Of a stretch of DNA of 64,000 bases, positions 34,772 through 45,776 are shown in pieces (within the stretch, counting starts at the first letter, position 1; each line of letters begins with the position of its first letter). The position numbers and the translations under genes were made by a program. Origin of the DNA: Bog-532 sp965277615. Its GTDB lineage: Bacteria > Actinomycetota > Actinomycetes > Streptosporangiales > Streptosporangiaceae. The notes under the pieces were generated by a model. The model did not search any database and was not told where the DNA came from. It saw only the letters and a list, made by a program, of their open reading frames with translations. Where the stretch lies: the NCBI GenBank assembly GCA_965277615.1, contig CBDIDG010000003.1:1-64000 (forward strand), in the 5' to 3' direction.

Positions 34772-36026
34772 GGTGGTTTTAAGGGGTGGTTGCAACGGCT
34801 TGATTGTGGAGGGGTCGTTGTGGTGCTGAAGGCGGGTTCGCGGGGTGTGCCGCGGGTGGTGCGGGTGGAGTTCTGGGAGCTGGTGCGGGCGGGGGTGGGC
34901 TGGCGGCAGGCGGGGCCGCGGTGCGGGGTGCCGCGGCAGACGGCTGAGGTGTGGTTCCGGCAGGCTGGCGGGGTGATAAGTAACGGGGCGCAGCGGGTGG
35001 GCGGCCGGTATCTGGGGGTGGCTGAGCGGGAGGAGATCGCGGTGGGCCTGGCGGCGGGCCGGTCGCTGCGGGCGATCGCGGCGGGGCTGGGCCGGCCTGC
35101 GAGCACGGTGTGCCGGGAGGTGGCCCGGAACCGGACCAGCCGGGGCCGGTACCGGGCGCTGGGTGCCCAGGTCACGGCGGAGGGGCGGGCCCGGCGGCCG
35201 AAGGTCGCCAAGCTGGCGGGCGATCCGGTGCTGCGGGCGCAGGTGGAACACTGGCTGGAACGCGAGCAGTGGTCACCGCGGCAGATCAGCCACGCCCTGG
35301 CCGCGAGGTTCCCGGACCAGAGCGAGATGCGGGTGTCCCACGAGACCATCTACCAGTCCCTGTATGTCCAGGGCCGTGGTGCCCTGCGCCGTGAGCTGGC
35401 CTCGGCCCTGCGGACCGGGCGGGCGGTGCGCCGGCCCCGCCGGGCCCGGCATTCCGGCGCCGGGAAGCTCAAGGACATGGTGATGATCAGCGAACGGCCC
35501 GCCGAGGCGGCGGACCGGGCGGTGCCGGGGCATTGGGAAGGGGACCTGATCGTGGGCAAGGACGGCGGCTCGGCGATCGGCACCCTGGTCGAGCGGTCCA
35601 CCCGGTACTGCCTGCTGCTGCATCTGCCCGGCCGCCGCGACGCCGTCACCGTCGCCGCCGCGATGACCGCGGCCATGGGCGGCCTGCCGGCGCATCTGTG
35701 GCGGTCACTGACCTGGGACCAGGGCAGCGAAATGGGCCGCCACGCCGACATCACCCTGGCCACCGGCCTGGACATCTACTTCTGCGACCCCCACAGCCCC
35801 TGGCAGCGGGGCAGCAACGAGAACACCAACGGGCTGCTGCGCCAGTACTTCCCCAAAGGGACCGTCCTGTCCAGCCACAGCAAAGCCCACCTGGACGGCA
35901 TCGCCGCCAAACTCAACCGGCGCCCCCGGCAAACCCTCGGCTGGCGGACCCCCGCCGAAGCCCTCAACGACCTACTGTTGAACCCGCCAGATACCAGCAG
36001 CGTTGCAACCACCCCCTGACCCCAAG
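34772..36026. mobile_element. IS30 family insertion sequence
   Basis: About 1255 bp. Subterminal inverted repeats GGGGTGGTTGCAACG (34783-34797) and CGTTGCAACCACCCC (36001-36015) are exact. The outer ends are deduced from the direct CAG duplication (34769-34771 and 36027-36029): joining the flanks there recreates the sequence seen at 7412-7460. One transposase gene fills the element. Confidence 0.85.
34820..36019 (+). CDS. IS30 family transposase
   Basis: About 399 residues from GTG 34820, which follows GGAGG; a TTG 30 bp upstream lies within the inverted repeat and is unlikely. Two N-terminal HTH regions (ELVRAGVGWRQAGPRCGV and the IS30-type EIAVGLAAGRSLRAIAAGLG) precede the DDE domain: GHWEGDLIVGKDGGSAIGTL (Asp), LTWDQGSEM (Asp) and SPWQRGSNENTNGLLRQYFP (Glu). 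RPRQTLGWRTPAEAL near the end is a family hallmark. The gene is complete, with GC-rich host-like codon use. Confidence 0.94.
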   Translation: MVLKAGSRGVPRVVRVEFWELVRAGVGWRQAGPRCGVPRQTAEVWFRQAGGVISNGAQRVGGRYLGVAEREEIAVGLAAGRSLRAIAAGLGRPASTVCREVARNRTSRGRYRALGAQVTAEGRARRPKVAKLAGDPVLRAQVEHWLEREQWSPRQISHALAARFPDQSEMRVSHETIYQSLYVQGRGALRRELASALRTGRAVRRPRRARHSGAGKLKDMVMISERPAEAADRAVPGHWEGDLIVGKDGGSAIGTLVERSTRYCLLLHLPGRRDAVTVAAAMTAAMGGLPAHLWRSLTWDQGSEMGRHADITLATGLDIYFCDPHSPWQRGSNENTNGLLRQYFPKGTVLSSHSKAHLDGIAAKLNRRPRQTLGWRTPAEALNDLLLNPPDTSSVATTP

Positions 36027-36052
36027 CAGTCGTATTCGCTGAGAATGCAACC
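36027..36052. repeat. Right half of palindromic element interrupted by IS30
   Basis: Begins with the duplicated CAG and matches 7435-7460, including the inner arm TTCGCTG, with three differences near the end. Confidence 0.7.
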
Positions 36053-36185
36053 CCATGAGGGGTGACCACCGCCTCACCCCTCCGCCGTCCCACCAGCCCC
36101 AGGCGCTCCAGCGACCACCCCCCTGAACTGCGGACTTGTAATTGTGATCGGGAAGTTTGCCTGAGCGCCGTACTCTGGTGAGGCG

Positions 36186-38291
<2,106 letters not shown>

Positions 38292-38293
38292 GG

Positions 38294-38944
38294 TCACCCC
38301 ACGCGGCGGGGCACCTCATGGTCGGCGGCCGGCCGCGCCGCCGGTACGTATCCGGCGATCCCGGGCTGGTCGGCTGGCCGGACCAGTCCCAGCGACACCA
38401 CCTCGTTGGCCAGCCGGATGCGCCGGTTGAGCCCGCCCGAGATGCGGAACTTCTGGTACAGCCGGAGCAGGTGCTGTTTGACCGCCGCCTCGGTCACCAC
38501 CAGGTCCCCGGCGATCTCCCGGGCCGTCGCCGGGGCCACGAACGCATCGTCGGATAGCGCGGGGCGGCACAACGCGGCCAGCACGTCGAGTTCTCGCCGG
38601 GTCAGCTCGGGTACGGTGGGACGCCGCAGCTCGGACTCGGTGGGCAGGTCCTCACTGGTCAGGCCACCGACCCGGCACCGGGCCGCGCCGAAGGCCAGCA
38701 CGTCTCCGTCCTCGAGCACCCGCCGGGCCACCGGCCGGCCGTTCACCCGGGTGCCATTACGTGATAATCCCAGGTCGGCGACGTAGGCGTACGGCCCGCG
38801 CCGGATGATCTCGGCGTGCAGCAGCGACACGCTCGGATCGTCCAGCCGGACGTCCACCGCGCGGCCCCGGCCGACGGTCGTCACCTCATCAGCGAGGGGG
38901 ACGAGCTCGCCGCTGTCCTCGACGCGAATGTAAGGCGTATCCAT
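38294..38944 (-). CDS. FHA domain fused to a helix-turn-helix DNA-binding domain
   Basis: 216 residues. The N-terminal half is an FHA phosphothreonine-binding domain: VGRGRAVDVRLDDPSVSLLH, then LGLSRNGTRVNGRPV, then GDVLAFGAARCRV. The C-terminal half reads as a winged or LuxR-like HTH: LTRRELDVLAALCRP, ATAREIAGDLVVTEAAVKQH, LLRLYQKFRI. A phosphopeptide-binding transcription factor is therefore likely. The gene ends 2 bp from the kinase gene in convergent orientation, which suggests but does not prove a link. The last 25 residues are Pro/Ala-rich. Confidence 0.88.
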   Translation of the reverse strand: MDTPYIRVEDSGELVPLADEVTTVGRGRAVDVRLDDPSVSLLHAEIIRRGPYAYVADLGLSRNGTRVNGRPVARRVLEDGDVLAFGAARCRVGGLTSEDLPTESELRRPTVPELTRRELDVLAALCRPALSDDAFVAPATAREIAGDLVVTEAAVKQHLLRLYQKFRISGGLNRRIRLANEVVSLGLVRPADQPGIAGYVPAARPAADHEVPRRVG

Positions 38945-39123
38945 AATGGTTCCTCCCGCCTAACGGAGCCGTGAGCACTCCATCACCTAATAGTTACCCG
39001 GTGTGCGCCACCCCTACCGTCATTTCCGTACTGTCCGAGATCGGACGAGCACAGACCGCCGCGCCGACGTTGATCTTCGGATCCGCCGGTAAACTGCCGG
39101 AGAGTAGCCCGGGAGGCACGCGC

Positions 39124-39345
39124 ATGGCGGACGAGCCAGCTCACAGCCTGGCTGAAGAGAGCGCGGCCGCGGCAGCACGCCGCGGCGCCGGCGGCTTTTC
39201 CCCAAACTCCATCGCATCGGGTTTTCCCGAGCGGATCCTGCGCCGTCGGCCCGCCTCCTACGCTTCCTGTGTGCACCCGATTCAGGCGCGGACGACGGTT
39301 CTGTTTGCCTTTGCCGGATCCCGCCCCCGGGCGGAACGGCGGTGA
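39124..39345 (+). CDS. Possible small protein coupled to the DUF3017 gene
   Basis: 73 codons from ATG 39124, preceded by CCGGGAGGCACGCGC, a good ribosome site. The stop codon overlaps the next gene start as GTGA (39342-39345), a typical coupling signal. The sequence (MADEPAHSLAEESAAAAARR onward) has no recognised domain and an Arg-rich end, so it may be a leader peptide or a chance frame. The 179 bp before it, back to the FHA gene, show no other gene. Confidence 0.35.
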   Translation: MADEPAHSLAEESAAAAARRGAGGFSPNSIASGFPERILRRRPASYASCVHPIQARTTVLFAFAGSRPRAERR

Positions 39346-40736
39346 GGAGCGCGGAGGACACCCCAGCCCGCGGCTTCCCCCGCCCCGCCGATCCCGGCTA
39401 CCCCGCTGACCCGGCCGATCCCCGGGCGGCCGACGGCCCCAGCGCCGCCCGCCCCCCGTGGCCCGACGCCCCGGCCGTGCCCGGCGAAGTCGCCTTCCCC
39501 GGTGCCGCCCCGCGCCCCGTCCCGCCCACGTTGCGCACCGACGGCACCGCGCGCCCGCCCTGGCCCGACGCCCCGCCCGCCGCCCAGCCCTTCACCGCGC
39601 CCGCCCGCGACCCGCGCTCCGCGCCGCCGCCCGCGCCCGGCTGGGACCCCGTGACCGCCATGACCACGCCGCCCAGTTCCAACGGCCGCCCGCCCGCCAC
39701 CAACGGCACCCCGCCCACTGACGGGGCCACCGGGGGAGCAGTGTCCAACGGGACTCGAGGGGCGGCTGGTCCGGGCCGGACGCCGCCCGGCGTCCCGGAC
39801 TGGCCAGCCCAAGACTCGTCCATCCCAGCGCAGCCACGCTTCATACCCAACCCGGATTACCCGCCGCCGCCCCCGGCCGCCCGGCGCCCCGGCTACACCC
39901 CCGACACCCCGGCGCCGACGCCCCCCGCGCGTCCTGCGACCGGCCCCCACCCCGCCTCGGGCCCGTACCCCGCAACCTCGCCGAACCCCGCGACCGGCCC
40001 GCTTCCGCCCGCGACCTCACGCCCCGCGTCCGGCCCGTATCCCGCGGCCACGTCGGGTCCTGCCACCGGCCCGCGCCCCGCGTCCGGCCCGTATCCCGCG
40101 GCCACGCCGGGTCCTGCCACCGGCCCGCGCCCCGTGCCGTCCTCCGGGCCGTACCCGGCCGCCGCCCAAGGCCCAGGTGCACCTCCCTACACCGCTCCCT
40201 CCCCACCTTCCGGCACCGGCCCCACGCCGTACTCCGCCCCAGCCCCGTACGCGCCGCCCGCCCCGCCGCACCCAGCAGCCGCCCCGCGCTCGGCGACCGG
40301 CCCGCGCCCCGCCAGCGCCCAGTACCCCGCCACCGGCCCAGCGCCGTACCCCGCTACCGCGCCCGCCCCGGCTCCCAGCAACGCTCTGGCCCCCAGCAAC
40401 GCCCTGGCACCCCCCGCACCCCCGCCGGCCCACCAGCGGACCAGCCCGGCCGCCGTCACCAGTCGCGGAGCGACGGTGCTGGCCCAGGTGCCGTACGCGA
40501 TCGCCCTGGCCTTCACCATCGGCGGTGTCCTGTGGGCCTGGCTTGGCGCGCATGCGGTGAGCGACGGGGCCGGGGTCATGGGCGTCGCCTTGCTCGCGGC
40601 CGCGGCGGCCCGGCTCGGGCTGCCGCAGAGCGCGGTGGGGCTGCTGGCCAGTCGGCGGCGGTTCGTTGACGTGCTGGCGCTCGGCATTCTCGGCGCCGGG
40701 CTGCTGGTGATCGCCCTGGTTTTGCCGCCGACCTGA
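39342..40736 (+). CDS. DUF3017 domain protein with long Pro/Ala-rich N-terminus
   Basis: 464 residues. The first about 375 are extremely rich in Pro, Ala, Thr and Gly, with a repeated motif of the type ATSGPATGPRPASGPYP. The last about 90 residues hold three spans (VPYAIALAFTIGGVLWAWLG, GVMGVALLAAAAARLGLP, LALGILGAGLLVIALVLPP) and the conserved GLLASRRRFVDVL, which matches DUF3017. In streptomycetes the DUF3017 gene also precedes malate dehydrogenase, as here. The GTG start overlaps the small frame upstream; an alternative start inside the low-complexity part is possible. Function unknown. Confidence 0.8.
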   Translation: MRSAEDTPARGFPRPADPGYPADPADPRAADGPSAARPPWPDAPAVPGEVAFPGAAPRPVPPTLRTDGTARPPWPDAPPAAQPFTAPARDPRSAPPPAPGWDPVTAMTTPPSSNGRPPATNGTPPTDGATGGAVSNGTRGAAGPGRTPPGVPDWPAQDSSIPAQPRFIPNPDYPPPPPAARRPGYTPDTPAPTPPARPATGPHPASGPYPATSPNPATGPLPPATSRPASGPYPAATSGPATGPRPASGPYPAATPGPATGPRPVPSSGPYPAAAQGPGAPPYTAPSPPSGTGPTPYSAPAPYAPPAPPHPAAAPRSATGPRPASAQYPATGPAPYPATAPAPAPSNALAPSNALAPPAPPPAHQRTSPAAVTSRGATVLAQVPYAIALAFTIGGVLWAWLGAHAVSDGAGVMGVALLAAAAARLGLPQSAVGLLASRRRFVDVLALGILGAGLLVIALVLPPT

Positions 40737-40824
40737 TCGTCGCGGCGGCCCGTGGCCGGCCACCCGGACCACCGGCGCCCACGCCGGCCAGCAGACCGGC
40801 CAGCAGAGAAGGGACATACCGAGC

Positions 40825-41844
40825 GTGTCCAGCACCGAAGTGACGGCAGACCAAGAGCAAGACGAGGGCCAGGACCAGAGCCAGCCGACGACCCGCCGGG
40901 GCAAGGTGACCGTGGTCGCGGCCGGTTTCTACGGGTCGACCACGGCCCAGCGGCTGGCCGAGTACGACATCTTCGACGAGGTCGTGCTGACCGACATCAT
41001 CGAGGGGCGCCCGGAGGGCCTCGCGCTGGACCTGAACCAGTCGCGGCCGGTCGAGGGCTTCGAGACCAAGGTCACCGGCGTGACCACGGGGCTGGATGGT
41101 TCGGGGTACGAGGCGGCCGCCGGTTCGGGCATCGTGATCATCACGGCCGGCCTGGCCCGTAAGCCCGGCATGAGCCGGATGGACCTGATCGAGACCAACG
41201 CGAAGATCGTCCGGAACGTGACCGAGAACGTGGTCAAGCACGCGCCCGACGCGGTCCTCATCGTGGTGTCGAACCCGCTTGATGAGATGACCGCGCTGGC
41301 GGCCAGGGTGTCGGGGTTCCCGGCCCACCGGGTGCTGGGCCAGGCCGGGATGCTCGACACGGCCCGGTTCACCAGCTTCGTGGCCGGCAAATTGGGGGTT
41401 CCGGTCGGGTCGGTGCGCACGCTGACGCTGGGGTCGCACGGCGACACCATGGTGCCGGTGCCGTCCGCGTGCACGGTGGACGGCCGGCCGCTGACCGAGA
41501 TGATGGCGGCGGCCGACATCGAGGAGCTGGTCACCCGGACCCGCAACGGCGGCGGCGAGGTCGTCGCGCTGCTCAAGACCGGCTCGGCCTACTACGCGCC
41601 CTCGGCCGCAGCGGCCCGGATGGCCCGCGCGGTGGCCGAGGACGCCGGGGCGGTGCTGCCGGTGTGCGCGTGGGTCGACGGCCAGTACGGGATCACCGGC
41701 GTCTACCTGGGGGTGGAGGCGGAGATCGGCGCGGACGGGGTCCGCCGGGTGGTCGAGCGCGACCTGACCGAGCCCGAACTGGCTGGCCTGCGCGAGGCGG
41801 CCGAGGCCGTGCGGGCCAAGCAAGCCGACGTAGCCAGCCTCTAG
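40825..41844 (+). CDS. mdh: Malate dehydrogenase (LDH-like type)
   Basis: Oxidises malate to oxaloacetate in the TCA cycle. 339 residues with a polar N-terminal leader of about 25 residues that the family normally lacks. The Rossmann loop reads VVAAGFYGSTTAQRL, where the first Gly of GxGxxG is Ala; VLTDI supplies the acidic residue that selects NAD. ARKPGMSRMDLIETN (mobile loop, Arg), VVSNPLDEMT and the catalytic His in TLGSHGDTMVP are intact. It follows the DUF3017 gene as in streptomycetes and converges with an amidohydrolase gene. Confidence 0.93.
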   Translation: MSSTEVTADQEQDEGQDQSQPTTRRGKVTVVAAGFYGSTTAQRLAEYDIFDEVVLTDIIEGRPEGLALDLNQSRPVEGFETKVTGVTTGLDGSGYEAAAGSGIVIITAGLARKPGMSRMDLIETNAKIVRNVTENVVKHAPDAVLIVVSNPLDEMTALAARVSGFPAHRVLGQAGMLDTARFTSFVAGKLGVPVGSVRTLTLGSHGDTMVPVPSACTVDGRPLTEMMAAADIEELVTRTRNGGGEVVALLKTGSAYYAPSAAAARMARAVAEDAGAVLPVCAWVDGQYGITGVYLGVEAEIGADGVRRVVERDLTEPELAGLREAAEAVRAKQADVASL

Positions 41845-41859
41845 GGGCGCCGGGACAGC

Positions 41860-43077
41860 TCAGGCGATCCCGAGGCGGCGCAGGGCCAGCTCGGCGTAAC
41901 AGGCGGCCCCGTCGGCCAGGATGGCGTCGTCGAACTCGGCCGCGGCCGAGTGGTTCGACGGCGCGGTGGCCGGGTCCCGGTCCAGCGGCACCGCGCCGAC
42001 CGACAGGAACGCCCCCGGTACCTGCTGCAGCACGTAGGAGAAGTCCTCGGCCCCGGTCATCGGGAACGGCTTGAGTATCGCCTGGGGCGCCCCGAACACG
42101 TCCGCCACGACCGCCCGCGCGAACTCCGCCTCGGTGGCGTCATTGACCGTTACCGGGTATTCGTCGACGTAGTGTGCGTCGGCTTCGACTCCATGCGCAT
42201 CAGCAAGATCATTAATTATCTTAATGATGTTCTCACGGAGCCGGTCCCTGGCCGCCGCACTGTAGCTACGGGCCGTCCCGAGGAAAGCGGCTTCGTCCGG
42301 GATCACGTTGTCGGTCGTGCCGGCGTGGAAGCTGCTGATCGTCACGACCACCGGGTCGAACACGTCGAACCGCCGCGTCACCATCGTCTGCAGCGCGGTC
42401 ACCATCGCGCACGCGGCCGTGATCGGGTCGGCGGCCAGGTGCGGCTGGGAGGCGTGCCCGCCGCGCCCGCGCACGGTGACCCGGATGATGTCGGCCGCGG
42501 CCAGCATCGGTCCCGGGCGGGTGGCGAACAGCCCGCACCGATACTGGGTGGACGAGACGTGCAGCGCGTACGCGGCGACCGGGCGCGGGCCGGCCGCGTC
42601 CAGCACGCCCTCGCCGATCATCACGTCGGCGCCGCAGTAGCCCTCTTCGCCCGGCTGGAACATGAAGATCACGTCCCCGGGCAGCTCGGCCTGCCGGGTG
42701 CTGAGCAGTCGGGCCGCCCCGGCCAGCATGGCCGTGTGCAGGTCGTGCCCGCAGGCGTGCATCACGCCCTCGAAGCGGGAGGCGTAGGGCAGGCCGGTGG
42801 CCTCGGTGATCGGCAGCGCGTCCATGTCGCCGCGCAGCAGGACCGACGGCCGCGGCCGGTCATCGCGGCCGGCGTCGGCGCCTGCGCCGCGGAGCACGGC
42901 CGTCACCGAGCTGAGCTTGCGCCCGGTGCTGACCTCCAGCGGCAGCCCGTCCAGGTAGTCCAGCACCTTGGCCTGGGTCAGCGGCAGCTCCAGGCCGATC
43001 TCCGGCTCCCGGTGGATGGCGTGCCGCAGCTCAGCCAGTTCCCCCGCGAGCGCCGCCGCGTCCTCGCGCACCCCCAT
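41860..43077 (-). CDS. M20 family amidohydrolase (hippurate hydrolase-like)
   Basis: About 405 residues, start ATG 43077 (a TTG precedes it by one codon). Zinc peptidase M20D signatures: RGDMDALPITEATG, VMHACGHDLHTAMLAGAARL, FMFQPGEEGYCGADVMI and the C-terminal GAEDFSYVL. Members cleave N-acyl amino acids, hippurate or indole-amino acid conjugates. The lid domain includes VTVRGRGGHASQPHLAADPI. It converges with mdh and is followed upstream by a small ABM-type gene on the same strand. Confidence 0.93.
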   Translation of the reverse strand: MGVREDAAALAGELAELRHAIHREPEIGLELPLTQAKVLDYLDGLPLEVSTGRKLSSVTAVLRGAGADAGRDDRPRPSVLLRGDMDALPITEATGLPYASRFEGVMHACGHDLHTAMLAGAARLLSTRQAELPGDVIFMFQPGEEGYCGADVMIGEGVLDAAGPRPVAAYALHVSSTQYRCGLFATRPGPMLAAADIIRVTVRGRGGHASQPHLAADPITAACAMVTALQTMVTRRFDVFDPVVVTISSFHAGTTDNVIPDEAAFLGTARSYSAAARDRLRENIIKIINDLADAHGVEADAHYVDEYPVTVNDATEAEFARAVVADVFGAPQAILKPFPMTGAEDFSYVLQQVPGAFLSVGAVPLDRDPATAPSNHSAAAEFDDAILADGAACYAELALRRLGIA

Positions 43078-43089
43078 CAACCGCTCCCC

Positions 43090-43139
43090 ATTCGACCCAT
43101 TCGACCCACTCGATCTACTCGACCCACTCGATCTACTCG
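43090..43139. repeat. Short direct repeats between the ABM-type and amidohydrolase genes
   Basis: ACTCGATCTACTCGACCC and variants repeat with a 10/20-bp period for about 50 bp. Confidence 0.6.
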
Positions 43140-43438
43140 GTGTCCGGTACCTGATAGTGCAGCACGTTCGGGTCGCGCTCCAGCAGGTACCGGTCGTCGT
43201 CGGGGTAGTAGACCGCCCGGTCGATGTCGTCGCCCGCGAACGCCTTGATGGCCTGCACCGAGTCCCAGAAGCTCAGGGTGACGATCTCCTCCCGGTCGCC
43301 GTCGGGCCGGCGCAGCAGCCAGGCCCCCCGGTTGCCCGGCGTCTGCAGGTAACTCTCGATCCCGGTCTGCTGGACGTAGGCCGCGTACTCGTCCGCGTCC
43401 TGGGCTCGCACCGCTCCTCGCCATAGCCTCGCGATCAT
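43133..43438 (-). CDS. Antibiotic biosynthesis monooxygenase-like (dimeric alpha/beta barrel) protein
   Basis: 101 residues: MIARLWRGAVRAQDADEYAAY starts the fold, with TLSFWDSVQAIKAFAGDD and a closing beta strand. It resembles ABM/YdhR-type single-domain proteins that degrade or oxidise small aromatic compounds, although many have no known activity. ATG 43438 is next to the galK stop (43441), so it may be read with the gal operon. Confidence 0.75.
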   Translation of the reverse strand: MIARLWRGAVRAQDADEYAAYVQQTGIESYLQTPGNRGAWLLRRPDGDREEIVTLSFWDSVQAIKAFAGDDIDRAVYYPDDDRYLLERDPNVLHYQVPDTE

Positions 43439-43440
43439 GT

Positions 43441-44754
43441 TCAGATCATGCGCTGGGCGGCATCGGATGGGAAGGCGCTGAGGAATTCCGGCTCGGTCCA
43501 GCCCCGCTCGGCGAAGGCCGCCCGGACCCGCTCCGACACCTGTTCCACGTCGGCCTCGGGGATCAGGGCCAGGGCGGAACCGCCGAAGCCGCCCCCGGTC
43601 ATGCGGGCGCCCAGCGCGCCGGCGTCGACGGCCACCTCCACGGTGACGTCGGCTTCCGGCCAGGACACCTCGAAGTCGTCGCGCAGCGAGGCGTGCGACT
43701 GGCTCAGCAGCGCGCCGACCTCGCTGAGCGAGCGGAAGTCACCGCCGCCCGAGGCGCGCAGCAGGCTGGTCACCTGGCGCACCCGCAGGTTGTCGGTGAC
43801 CACGTGCCGGGCCCGGCGGCGCAGCACCGGGTCGTCCAGCGCGGCCAGCTCGCTGACGTCGTGCACCGCGCGCAGCGACGGGACCCGGAGCCGCCGGGCC
43901 GCTTCGGCGCACTCGGCCTGCCGACTGCCGTACTCGCCGTCGGCCAGCTTGTGCTTGGCCCGGGTGTCGATGACCAGCACCCGCACCCCGGCCCGGCCCG
44001 GCCGGAACGGCACCTGGCTCGATTCCAGCGACTGGCAGTCCAGCAGCAGGGCGTGCCCGGCCCGGCACAGCAGCGACGCGGACTGGTCCATGATCCCGGA
44101 CGGCACCCCGGCGAACTCGTTCTCGGCCCGGCGCGCGATCCGGGCCAGCACGGGCCGCGGCAGGTCGGGCCGGGCCGCGGGGCTCCCGTCCGCGCCGCCG
44201 GAGGCCCAGTCCCGCGGCGCCCAGTCGCCCAGCGAGTCCGGGCCGATCAGCTCGGTCAGGGCCAGGGCGACCGAGCATTCCAGCGCGGCCGACGAGGACA
44301 GCCCGGCCCCGTCGGCCAGGCAGGAGTCGATGGCCAGGCTGGCGGCCGGCACCGGGTAGCCCGCCGCCAGCAGGGACCAGGCCACCCCGGCCGGATACCG
44401 GGCCCAGCCGGGCAGCTGTTCCCGGATCTCGTCCAGCTTGGCCGGGGTCCCGTCCGGCCCGGGCCGCAGCCGGGCCAGCGGTATCTCCACGCTGGCGCTG
44501 GGGTCCCGGCGGGTGCGCAGGGCCAGCACGTCGTCGCGGCGCGGCGACGCGGCGGCCACGATGCCCTCGCCCAGGGCGAACGGCAGCACGAAGCCGTCGT
44601 TGTAGTCGGTGTGCTCACCGATGATGTTGACCCGCCCGGGGGCCAGCCAGACGCCCTGCGGCCGGTGCCCGTAACAGGTGCGGAACCACCGGGCACCGCG
44701 CTCCGCCACCGAGTGCCGGCCCGCGGCGACATGACCGTCCGGGCCGGAGGTCAT
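43441..44754 (-). CDS. galK: Galactokinase
   Basis: Phosphorylates galactose at C1. GHMP-kinase motifs are in order: APGRVNIIGEHTDYNDGFVL (galactose-binding), DGAGLSSSAALECSVALAL (ATP loop) and TGGGFGGSALALI (motif 3). 437 residues, slightly longer than usual through Gly/Ala-rich loops. Start ATG 44754 overlaps the galE stop as ATGA. Last gene of galT-galE-galK. Confidence 0.95.
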   Translation of the reverse strand: MTSGPDGHVAAGRHSVAERGARWFRTCYGHRPQGVWLAPGRVNIIGEHTDYNDGFVLPFALGEGIVAAASPRRDDVLALRTRRDPSASVEIPLARLRPGPDGTPAKLDEIREQLPGWARYPAGVAWSLLAAGYPVPAASLAIDSCLADGAGLSSSAALECSVALALTELIGPDSLGDWAPRDWASGGADGSPAARPDLPRPVLARIARRAENEFAGVPSGIMDQSASLLCRAGHALLLDCQSLESSQVPFRPGRAGVRVLVIDTRAKHKLADGEYGSRQAECAEAARRLRVPSLRAVHDVSELAALDDPVLRRRARHVVTDNLRVRQVTSLLRASGGGDFRSLSEVGALLSQSHASLRDDFEVSWPEADVTVEVAVDAGALGARMTGGGFGGSALALIPEADVEQVSERVRAAFAERGWTEPEFLSAFPSDAAQRMI

Positions 44755-45776
44755 CGGGCGCCCGTGCCGGGCTGCGCGGCGTCGCGCGCCGTCTGCTGGC
44801 CGAACGTCCAGGCGTCGGCCACCATCGCGGGCAGGTCGCGGGTGGCCTGCCAGCCCAGGTCGGTCCGGATCCGCTCCGAGGAGGCGACCAGCACGGCCGG
44901 GTCTCCGTCGCGGCGCGGCGCCTGCTCGGCCGGGATGTCGACCCCGGTCACCTCGCGGCAGACGTCGACGACCTGGCGGACCGAGAAACCGGTCCCGTTA
45001 CCCAGGTTGTACACGCGGTGCCGACCCGGGTCGGTGGCCCCGAGGGCCAGCACGTGGGCCTGGGCCAGGTCGGCCACGTGGATGTAGTCTCGCACGCAGG
45101 TCCCGTCCGGTGTCGGGTAATCGTCGCCGAAGATCTTCACCGCCCCGGCCGGGCTTTCTCCCTCGGCCTGGGCCAGGGCCAGCGCGATCTTGAGCACGTT
45201 GGGGATCAGGTGCGTCTCGGGGGCGTGCCGCTCGCCGTACCAGTGGCCGCCGTTGTCCTCGTGCGCCCCGGCCACGTTGAAGTACCGCAGGCTCACCGCG
45301 CCGACGCCGAACATCCGCGCGTACTCGGTCAGCGCCGTGTCCACGGCCAGCTTGGTCGCCCCGTACGGGTTGGTCGGCCGGGTCGGGTCGGTCTCCTCGA
45401 TCGGTGTGCGCTCCGGCTCGCCGTACACCGCCGCGGTGGAGGAGAACACGATCCGGCGCACCCCGGTCTCCCGCATCGCCTCCAGCAGGGCCAGGCTGCC
45501 GCCCAGGTTGTTCGACCAGTACCGGCCGGGCTGGGCCACCGACTCGCCGACCAGCGACTTGGCCGCGAAGTGCAGCACCGCGTCGGTGCCCTCGGCCAGT
45601 ACCCGGGCCGCGTCGTCGCGCAGCGTGCCGCGGACGAAAGTGGCCTTGGGCGGCACCGCGTCCGCGTGCCCGGTGGACAGGTCGTCCAGGACCGTTACGT
45701 CGTGGCCCGCTTCGATGAGGGTCGAGGCGACCACGCTGCCGATGTAGCCCGCGCCGCCCGTGACGAGCAGCCTCAT
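44751..45776 (-). CDS. galE: UDP-glucose 4-epimerase
   Basis: Interconverts UDP-galactose and UDP-glucose. 341 residues from ATG 45776 (MRLLVTGGAGYIGSVVASTL). Extended-SDR features include the GxxGxxG loop, FSSTAAVYGEPE (Ser), NPYGATKLAVD (YxxxK) and YFNVAGA. It overlaps galT and galK by ATGA at both ends, so translation of the three genes is coupled. Confidence 0.96.
   Translation of the reverse strand: MRLLVTGGAGYIGSVVASTLIEAGHDVTVLDDLSTGHADAVPPKATFVRGTLRDDAARVLAEGTDAVLHFAAKSLVGESVAQPGRYWSNNLGGSLALLEAMRETGVRRIVFSSTAAVYGEPERTPIEETDPTRPTNPYGATKLAVDTALTEYARMFGVGAVSLRYFNVAGAHEDNGGHWYGERHAPETHLIPNVLKIALALAQAEGESPAGAVKIFGDDYPTPDGTCVRDYIHVADLAQAHVLALGATDPGRHRVYNLGNGTGFSVRQVVDVCREVTGVDIPAEQAPRRDGDPAVLVASSERIRTDLGWQATRDLPAMVADAWTFGQQTARDAAQPGTGAR

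Noticed and set aside
33421..36030. IS3 and IS30 together as one composite transposon
   Set aside because: They belong to different families with unrelated ends, and IS30 has its own target duplication within a separate repeat.
39020..39120. Possible riboswitch upstream of the DUF3017 gene (CCGCCGG...CCGGAG, CCCGGGAGGCACG)
   Set aside because: Short pairing elements are present, but I could not match them to ZTP, THF, cobalamin or SAH consensus structures.
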